Notes under the pieces: model-generated
What the model saw: the letters and a program-made list of their open reading frames with translations, nothing else
Database searches by the model: none
Told to the model about the DNA's origin: nothing
DNA from: Linum tenue
Lineage: Eukaryota > Streptophyta > Magnoliopsida > Malpighiales > Linaceae
Reading direction: 5' to 3'
Assembly (NCBI GenBank): GCA_946122785.1
Contig: CAMGYJ010000011.1
Location: forward strand, 37,784,513-37,848,512
DNA length: 64,000 nt
In this document: piece by piece, positions 56,698 through 64,000 of the stretch
Layout: each line of letters starts with the position of its first letter
Numbering within the stretch: position 1 is the first letter of the stretch
Made by a program: the position numbers and the translations under genes

Positions 56698-58732
56698 GTG
56701 GTATCAGAGCCTGGTTGGCTCTGGACTGGTAGAAGAACAAGCGCAATGGAACAATCACCAGCAAAGAGGCTAGAAGATATGGTGACCGTGGATGATATCA
56801 CTCTTGAGGAGGTTATCAAAGGGCTGCTGAGAACGATGGCGGATCACGTTTGCATGGGAGAGGTGAATGAAAATCTCCAAGAGATGACCAAGAGGAACAA
56901 CGACAATCTGAGATCATTGATGGAGTTGATGAAGAAAGCGATGGCTTTGCTGGGGCTGTCTGCGCCACCACAGAAGACCAGAGAGGACACGCCGAGTGCA
57001 GGACCGAAGCCCTCTCCACGGTGATTGATGCGCCGGTGGAGACGGTAGTTAAGGCAGCACACGAGGAGACCGGGGACGGCAGCAACGATGACAGATCCTG
57101 TCCGCCGAGAGGGATGGTACGTGCTGGCCATGGTTTGGCCCGACCCAATCCTACCTCGACCTGTTACCTATACCTACGGCCCAGGAGATCGCAGTGTTAT
57201 ACAGGAATGCCAAGATGTCGGGCTACGACTCGGTGGGCTTGGAAGTGGGCTTTGGGCCGCTAGGACCGAAAGCATCAAGGGAGGACTTGGTTCGCGGTGG
57301 TTGTGGGCCGAATGAGACGCGGGCCAATTGGGCCAAGGGCGTGGAAGAGATGATTTTGGCTGACTAGAGCAAAGAGTGGGTTGAGTTTGATCTGCATGGT
57401 GGGCCATTGGGCCGAGACTTTAACCCCAACTGGATAGGTATGGGCGGAAGAGGGGCGAATTGGAGCGGGTGGGCCAGGATTGGTCGAACCAGACTGGTCC
57501 AACCTTACTCAAACCTATTTGGGTCGGATTCAAATGGTTTGAACCAGCACTGGGCATCCGAGAAGAATCGGGCCGACTGGGCAACTAGAAGGGCATGAGA
57601 TCAAATTTGGAGGCAGTGTACCCTCCCCTAGTGAGACCAATGGCTGATGGGTGCCGACCGAGCGTGCACTGAGAGATGGGAAAACGATTCGGAGCTGGGA
57701 ATGGAGGCTAGAGTAATGAGGATGATGACTGGAGCTTTGACAGTCAAGCCAGGCAGAAGTAGGATCCCGATGGCAGAGAGGAAGATCTGCGGGGTGATCA
57801 CGGCATTGGCAAGTATGTTGGATTCTATGTATGAGAGTGAGGATGAACTGGTGTTTAGAGCTAAGCCCTCGACCATTAAGTTCCCAAAATTCAACGATTA
57901 GGAGAATGCAGGGTTATGTGTTTATGCTGCAAATAGGTGGTTTAAGAACCACCCTATTCGAGAGGAGAGAAAGGTGCACATGGCGTCTTTCTACTTAGAG
58001 GGAGATGTTGTCATGTGGTGGGATTGGATGGAGCGGTCATATGGAGAAGCAGAGATGCTAATCACTTGGCCTTGGTTTAAGGAGGAATAATAGTACCAGT
58101 TCGGGTAAGCGGAAGAGTGGGCACTAGATCGGCTAGCTTAGTTGACACAGACAGGCACCGTGGCGGAGTTCCGATTGGAATTCCTGAGGCTGGGAAATAT
58201 GCGTAAGGGTATGTCGAAGGAGACATTGGTTGGTCTGTGTCTTGCAAGTTTGAAGTTGGAGCTAGCTGCAGTAGTGAAGGTGTTCGAGCCCAGTTCCTTG
58301 AGGGTGGCCTTCCGACTGGTAGTGCGCTAGGAGGAGGAACTGGCAAGATGGAAGGGAAGTGTTGCACGAATCCAGAAGGCAACTGGCGGGAGAGCAGTGA
58401 TTGGTGGTATGAAGGGAGGGATAGCCGCACGTCCAGTTGGGGCCACACCGGAAGTGGCGGTTGCGACACCAGAAAGCGAGCAATTGGGACCCAGGTTGAC
58501 ACCTCACAGATTCGTGAAGCTTACACCAGCGAAGATGGAGCAGAAGCGCAGAGACGATCGCTTCTTCAACTGCGATGAGAGATATACCATGAGGCAAAAG
58601 TGCACCAAGGGTCATTTGATGCTGCTTGTGGGCAACTTGGAGGATGAAGCCGAGGAGCTCGCGACCGAGGAGGCTAAGAAGAACCAGAGAGCGTAGATCC
58701 AACCTTGAGGGCAAGGTTATTTTCAAGAGGGA
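56698..58732 (+). pseudogene. Internal region with degenerate Ty3/gypsy gag
   Basis: The primer-binding site TGGTATCAGAGC is at 56699-56710. An ATG at 56746 opens MEQSPAKRLEDMVTVDD, a coiled-coil-like N-terminus (92 residues). Between 57880 and 58330 the core of a gypsy-type gag is readable in switching frames: KFPKFND, NRWFKNHPIREERKVHMA, FYLEGDVVMWWDWMERSYG, and FRLEFLRLGNMRKGMSKE. A degraded zinc knuckle (CDERYTMRQKC) is near 58570-58605. Several stops occur. Protease, reverse transcriptase and integrase are wholly absent: only about 45 bp lie between the end of gag (58696) and the 3' LTR. It is a deletion derivative. Confidence 0.8.
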
Positions 58733-59208
58733 TGGATAGTTAGAAGCCCAATTTTTGGGTGATTTCGGTATTTGGACTTGTTTGTTATTTTATTTATGTT
58801 TCGTTGATTTTGGATATTATTTTGGGTGGTTTTTGGGTACATTTGTGATTATTTGGTTATTATGTTAGAAGGAATTATTCTGGGTAGATAGTGGGAATTA
58901 TCCAGACTATATATTATGTAATTAGTGAGTATTTTCTCATTAAGCAAATACAGAACAAAATTCTCCAAAATCCTAATCCCCCATCTCTCTAATTCTCAGC
59001 CGAGCTCTCTCTCTCTCTCCCTCTCTCTCCTCTCATCATCATCTTCGACCAACCCTGGACGCCGACCCTCTCCTCCCTTCTTTCCCAAATCTTTCCCAAA
59101 TTCACCTCTTTCCTCATATCTATCCCAAATCAATTCCTAATTCCCAATTCCCTATTGGTCCTGATCGTAGAACCCTAGTAGAAGACGTCTAGATATAAGG
59201 TTTTAACA
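58733..59208 (+). mobile_element. 3' LTR of the gag-only Ty3/gypsy element
   Basis: 476 bp, beginning TGGATAGTTAGAAG and ending TTTTAACA. CTTTA (59209-59213) follows and matches the five bases before the 5' LTR, so the pair has its target duplication. The two LTRs differ at many positions, so the insertion is not recent. Confidence 0.85.
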
Positions 59209-59245
59209 CTTTAATCGCGTACTTAGTATGATGAGAAGCTAGGTG
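59209..59245 (+). pseudogene. LINE fragment resumed after the gypsy element
   Basis: CTTTA then AATCGCGTACTTAGTATG continues the interrupted LINE endonuclease (GDF + NRVLSM), with a 1-base deletion soon after. The similarity stops near 59245. Confidence 0.65.
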
Positions 59246-59444
59246 GTTGTTTACACAAAAATTGACTTTGTACCACATCGGTCAAATATAATAGATGAAA
59301 TGGCTTTATCAAGCTAACTTAATTATAGCAATTAAAATAAATTAAGCTGAGCCACATGGATTCGATTTTTGGGCCCATGAAACCCATGCCATCATGTGCG
59401 CCACTCTAAACCATCTATCCCAAAATTTGACTAAGTGTTGGAGT
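59246..59444. other. Short intergenic stretch
   Basis: It contains GTACCACATCGGTCAAAT near 59270, a motif common at retroelement ends; nothing else is recognised. Confidence 0.35.
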
Positions 59445-59575
59445 ACCCCCATAAGGTGATCACCCCCATGATTTGGTGGAGGGTGATTGACATATTTTCC
59501 CCCATGAGGTGGTCAGGGGGGTCATCAACATACCACCCCCATGAGATGATCACCCCCATAATGTGGTGAGGGGGG
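59445..59575. repeat. Palindromic minisatellite, left part
   Basis: Repeats of CACCCCCATGAGGTGGTCA and its complement (GGTGATCACCCCCAT, GTGAGGGGGGTGA) in alternating orientation, unit about 30-35 bp. The same repeats resume at 60946 on the other side of the LTR. Confidence 0.8.
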
Positions 59576-60945
59576 TGACTCGCTAAAACACAACACCTAA
59601 CAATGGCCAAGTGTAACCAATGAAAGGGACTGCAGTATAGTGGCACAAGTAATAAATATCGAATCCACGGGTCTCTAGAGTTACTATTACTCAGCTTCAG
59701 TTCATTATCTAGCAAACTCGATTAAGGATTGATTGATAAACTACTCTACTGACTACTCTACTAATTACAAGTTGGGAACTCACTTAGGTATGATTCCCCC
59801 TAGCTCCTCAATTAGGTCCAAGTTGCAATTACCTTTGGTTGATCTACTGTTGATTAAACTGCGGAAGATCCTAAATTAGCTTGGAATCTCTTAAGCTGAC
59901 CAAGCCCTCTCAGTCCAACTACCCGGCAGACGACTAGTCTTCACCAGGATAGAAAGCTGAGGCTATGAACACAGAACTCCACTACCGGAATTGGATTCCA
60001 GTACAAAGCAGTAGATTGACTAACTCTCGTATAACCAATTCACCACTATCAATCAAGGAAGCTCTCTTAACCTAATCAGATTCTATCTATCATAGGTTAA
60101 AGCAGAAATCAAGAGAATTTGATCAAGATTCAATTGACTCAATAAATCATGCCTCAATCGATTATAATCAAACAATAAAGCATCCAAACTTCATACAAGA
60201 AAGATCCTAACTCATGGAACTAGGGTTCCTCAAAACCTAAGTGAAGGGAAGTTACTCCATAGAGAAGAGAGAGACTGCAGAAATCTGATCTAGATCTTCA
60301 ATCTCCATCTCCAAGCTTGATTCCTGAGCTCCAATGGCGAAGAAATCCTCCAAAATAGCTCCAAGAATGTTCCCAAGTCGCTCTCTCTCTCTAGGGTTCG
60401 TCCCTTGGGTGTTTGGGATCCAAAACCCAGCTCTCCCTCTACCAAAAATCGCAAAACAGCTTTTATACCCGCTGAAACTCGCACCCCCTACTTGCACGGC
60501 CGTGCAAATTGAGGTTTTGGCCGTGAAGACCCCTTGGGAAACCCGCACGGCCGTGCAGAATTTCACACGGCCGTGCACAATTTCCAGCATGCACTCCTAA
60601 GCTTCGTTGATCTCGTTTGAGCTCGTTTGACCTCCGATTCAGTCACCGTTTGATCCCAGACGCTCGTAGTCTCGTCCTCTTTCTTTTCATGACAAGCTTG
60701 CATGATTCTTTGTCCATAAAGTGAGGTAGAAATCCATTCTTCTTCAGGTCATGCCCGAGTTTCTTCTCCCGAATCGTCAATTGATCTCTGATTGACTTGA
60801 AACTTGCGCCTATACTTCACTTTATGTGCTTAGACCTCAAATGTGAGAAAGGAACACAACCTAGCGTAAAATAGGCCAAAGACACGATAATTCAAGCTCA
60901 AACAATCAAGAAACAAAGGGGAAAACATGTGCAAATACCGAGTCA
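59576..60945. mobile_element. Solo LTR (about 1.37 kb)
   Basis: The sequence begins TGACTCG and ends CGAGTCA, a short inverted terminus of the TG...CA type. It contains GGGACTGCAGTATAGTGGCA and GGTCTCTAGAGTTACTATTA near the left and CACGGCCGTG palindromes near 60495-60575. Related pieces occur at 55358-55640 (left part) and 15416-16221 (right part). No internal region or second LTR adjoins it. No clean 5-bp target duplication is visible. The minisatellite is found on both sides. Confidence 0.65.
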
Positions 60946-61335
60946 TCTGGGGGTGATCGACATATTGCCCCCCATTGTGGTCATGAGGGTCATCAACATC
61001 CCACCCCCCGTGGTGTGGTAAAAGGGGGTCAAGAACATACCACCCTCATGGTATGGCCAGGGGGTGATCAACACCCCATGGTATGTTCAAGGGGGGCGAT
61101 CATCATTCACCCCCATGGTGTGGCAAGGGGGTGATCAATGTACACCCCCATGAGGTGGTCAGGGGGTGATCATCTTATGATGAAGAGGATGGGTGATATA
61201 CTGAAGTGATGGCGTGGGTGTGGTTAAAGGAGATGGATGGCCGAATTTGGCCAAAGCGAGGAGGCCACATTGCACGACCAATGATGATCATCAACATACC
61301 CCCATGGTATGATCAGAGGGTGATCATCTTGGGTG
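60946..61335. repeat. Palindromic minisatellite, right part
   Basis: About ten degenerate units of (C)ACCCCCATG(A/G)(G/T)(G/A)TGGTCAGGGGGTGATCA type, alternating with their complements. It is the continuation of 59445-59575. Confidence 0.8.
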
Positions 61336-61439
61336 AAATTTAGCTAAGTTTGGAGATGGTTGGTCGAATTCGGCCAAGGAGAGGAGGCCCCCTGATGCGA
61401 AGGCCCAAATTTGGGCTATGCGATGGGCTCAACTCAAGG

Positions 61440-61777
61440 AGATGTATCGACTTTATGGGCTTTCCCGAAGATGGCATTGTGTTGTTAGCTTTTGGGAAAT
61501 CTTATCTAGGATTGTTCGATCCTTTCCTCATTGAACTTCTTGCTCTTCGAGATGCACTTAATTGGTGTCTAAAGCATGGTTTTCTTTTCGTCAATTTTTT
61601 TGGTGATGGACAAACACTGGTGCGACTTGTTGTAGAGCGCAGGGCCGATCATGGACTTGGGGGAGCTCTCATACAAGAAGTGCGACATCTCTCAATGTCT
61701 TTTAAATCGCTTTCTTGTGATTTTACTCCTTGTAGGTTTAATATGCCTGGTCTTTAAGTGGCAAAAAAAAAAAAAAT
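61440..61777 (+). pseudogene. LINE 3' end: RNase H-like remnant and poly(A)
   Basis: The plus frame reads LFDPFLIELLALRDALNW, FVNFFGDGQTLVRLV, GGALIQEVRHLSMSF and CDFTPCRFNMPG, the layout of the RNase H domain at the end of plant L1 ORF2 (E-A-A-L-ALRDAL ... DGQTLV). An A-run at 61765-61777 (GTGGCAAAAAAA) marks the retroposon tail. The upstream part is missing. Confidence 0.7.
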
Positions 61778-62236
61778 CAATTTATTGACAACTTGTCTAC
61801 TGTCGCGTTTGGTTATGCAGTGTTTTATAAGCTATATTTGTCTATATACGCTATCTATGTTATAAAAAAATACCATACCCTATTTACTAACTAAATAACT
61901 CCAATTGTCTTGTTCGTGAGGTGAAGGAAAAAAGAGACATTCGGCAGGATAGTCTCTCAACTCCTTTGGTTTTGATGCTTTAGAGTTTCTAGCATCGATT
62001 AAAGGCTACTTTGCTTTAATATACTCCTAAAAACACTACGATTACTCTAAAAATATACTATTTTCTTATTCTTTTCTTCGATTCCCTAAATTGAGCGGCA
62101 ACATACAAATATATAGGAAAACACAAGAACCTTACTAAAAGGTAAACCTAATGTTACTTGAGCCATGACTTGGCTGCTAACCCACATCCCTTAAACCAAC
62201 CCCAACTCTAAAACGTCCAACTAATAATATTTTTGA
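61778..62236. other. Intergenic, no gene seen
   Basis: AT-rich, no recognised element between the two LINE 3' ends. Confidence 0.45.
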
Positions 62237-64000
62237 TAGAAATATGCATTTATTTATTCTGAAACATTTAATGGTGCAGAATGTCCCCTCTAAGTAGGGT
62301 TACAAGAAATTGATGGTCTGTCCAGCCAAACTTCCTCCTCCTCTCATATGTGCTCAGTATGGGCTAACAAGTAGGCTGGACGATTGGCATCTCGGCCATA
62401 TAGCGCCAGAGGATCTTCCTAAATGATTGGGCTTTGGCCCAAAATTTCTCACAGACCCGACCGAGCTCCAAATGCAATCTTTCCTCTCTTTTCAGCTGTT
62501 GAATGACGACCTGACAGTCAGATTCAACCTCCCCTTCTTCAAGCTTGAACCTACGAACGAGTTCCAGGATATAGTCGATGGCGAGGGATTCCGCCATTTC
62601 TGCTTTCCATTGGATCCTAGATCACTTCATCGCAACCACCAAACATTTTCCTTCCTTGTCATGAATTATCACGCCCTATCCCATTCCTTTGTTGTAAAAA
62701 CAAGTCGCATCAACATTAATTTTGAACTCAGTCAATTCGGGTGGCTTTCAGGATCCAGCAGTGGGTCCAGTTATTCGTCATTAGTAAATTCGAGGTTTGA
62801 TTTTCCATATATTCTTCCAGCCAATCGCTCGCTCTTCTCATAATCTCCCACTCCTCTAACTTCTTATTGTTCCAAAGTTGGTAGTTTCTCTTATTCCAGA
62901 TATGCCAGATCGAGACCAAAAACCAGCCAAGCATTTCTTCCGATTCCATTTCGTGGATCTCACAGTACCATTCCTCTGCGGTAAGTCCTTCTCTTCTCTC
63001 AAATAAAACATGCAACGAGCTAGGTCACTATACTCTTCTTGTCCACCCGCATTCACGTAGGATATGGTCTTGTGTTTCTTTGAGATCACAAAAGGGGCAA
63101 CCTTCACTGCCTTTCTGGGTTCACTACATGATTTTGCTCCATTAGGGAGGAACATTGTGTAGCCATCTCTAAGTAAATATCTTGGCTCTAGGAGGAATTT
63201 GAAGTCCCCACATCTGCTTCAAGTTTACTGGCGAGTATATTTCCCCTTCCGCCGCCACATTCCTGGTTTCCCTGAGTTTGTAAGCGGACTTTACTATATA
63301 GAGCCTTGATTCACTGGGTTAAAGTAGGATTGCAGTATCTCAAGTTTCCATGATCTACTGTCTAATTCAATGAGCTCGGCCACCGATGTTGTGTCTCCTA
63401 GCCTAGATACAGAGAAGAGATTTTAAAGTTCTCACTGGTTGGCACACATTTATCCAACCATATATCAATTTTGTGTCCATTTTCTAGTCCACATCTCATG
63501 CCTTGTTTCACCAACTCCTTTGATGACATCCGTCCACGCGACACATAGGTAGGGTTCATTCCACTATCTGGCTCCAACACATCTCTGTTGGGGAAGTACT
63601 TTTCCTTTATGATCTTAGTTACATAGAGTTAGGGTTATACGTAATCCTCCATTGTTGTTTCCCTAGTAGGGCAAGATTGAAGCTATGCAACTCCCTGAAG
63701 CTCAGACCACCTAATTTCTTCGGTGTGCAAAGGGCTTCCCGATTTACCCAATGTGTTCTTCATTCTTTCTTTTGTTGACCCCACCAATAGTTAGTTATTA
63801 TAGGATTGATTTCATGTATCGAACCCATAGGATTAAGAACACAGATATGACATAGGTTATTTGTGTCTGGGCCACAAATTTGATTAGAACTTCTTTCCCA
63901 GCTCTCGACAACAACTTCCCTTTCTAGTTTTTTAGGGGTTGTTTGCTTCAAGGATTTTATTACGAGGTTTTTGTCATGGATTTGCTAATTAAAAACCTTG
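62237..64000 (-). mobile_element. LINE (L1 type) 3' half, minus strand, running off the window
   Basis: Reading the minus strand from the window edge, in shifting frames: LLSRAGKEVLIKFVAQ and ITNYWWGQQKKE (63960-63760), NPTYVSRG and MRCGLENGHKIDIWLD (63560-63440), a zinc-binding half-finger near 63100-63060, GWFLVSIWHIWNKRNYQLWN (62910-62850), and the RNase H-like MAESLAIDYILELV and VESDCQVVIQQL (62597-62480). Stop near 62364, then a 3' untranslated region ending ATTTCTATCAAAAATA around 62237, typical of plant L1s. It has several frameshifts and is dead. It belongs to a different subfamily from the LINE at 9560. Confidence 0.85.
63933..64000. mobile_element. Left end of a MITE cut by the window edge
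   Basis: TAGGGGTTGTTTGCTTCAAGG followed by GGATTTG-like motifs resembles the GTTTG-GGATTTG MITEs near 30 kb. It lies where the LINE reading frame is lost. Only 68 bases are visible. Confidence 0.35.

Noticed and set aside
57021..57600. Overlapping open frames between the gag start and gag core of the gypsy element
   Set aside because: All frames are open by chance in GC-rich DNA; no domain is recognisable and the region lies in a degraded gag spacer.
55358..60945. A single complete retrotransposon with LTRs at 55358 and 59576
   Set aside because: The DNA between contains a LINE fragment and an independent gypsy element with its own LTR pair and target duplication; the first LTR piece is truncated.

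Overview
The window is nuclear DNA of a flowering plant, most likely a dicot. Genes have short exons and GT/AG introns, the proteins are plant-specific or plant-typical (a Golgi PMT methyltransferase, a STAY-GREEN-LIKE chloroplast protein), and most of the sequence is transposable elements. It is gene-poor. I can build five protein-coding gene models: (1) a PMT24-27-type methyltransferase, minus strand, 8 coding exons, 3982-7875; (2) a queuine tRNA-ribosyltransferase accessory subunit 2 (QTRT2-like), minus, 10 exons, 33958-38149; (3) a STAY-GREEN-LIKE protein, plus, 5 exons, 41244-42623; (4) a mediator-associated protein 2-like protein, minus, 4 exons, 43869-45458; (5) a small secreted cysteine-rich peptide, minus, 2 exons, 51872-52252. 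The exon boundaries were read by hand and keep frame throughout. No tRNA or rRNA gene was seen.

Layout. 1-3.3 kb: nested DNA transposons, including a hAT-like element with a captured saccharopine-dehydrogenase-like fragment. 3.9-8.9 kb: PMT gene. 9.5-14.2 kb: a decayed LINE (L1 type) split by a MITE. 14.2-17.8 kb: remnants of LTR retrotransposons. 18.1-26.5 kb: a non-coding LTR retroelement in a tandem arrangement with three LTRs and a 98-bp internal repeat. 26.5-33.9 kb: MITEs, a MULE with doubled terminal repeats and a retroposed insert. 34-45.5 kb: the gene cluster QTRT2, SGRL, mediator-associated protein. 46.7-54.5 kb: two sibling Mutator-like elements (MULEs), one with an F-box fragment and one with a 2-Cys peroxiredoxin fragment, on either side of the cysteine-rich peptide gene. 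55.3-64 kb: LINE pieces, a gag-only Ty3/gypsy element, a solo LTR inside a minisatellite, and a LINE running off the window.

The genes do not form a pathway. The notable content is the mobile DNA: six DNA elements (938-1994, 20171-20940, 27346-28225, 40279-40838, 46821-51588, 53112-54516) have exact target-site duplications, others have short or imperfect ones, and three carry pieces of ordinary host genes. No transposase, reverse transcriptase or integrase is intact in the window, so these elements would depend on proteins encoded elsewhere. The least expected functional candidate is the 81-residue cysteine-rich peptide gene, with its own TATA box, signal peptide, intron and polyadenylation signal.
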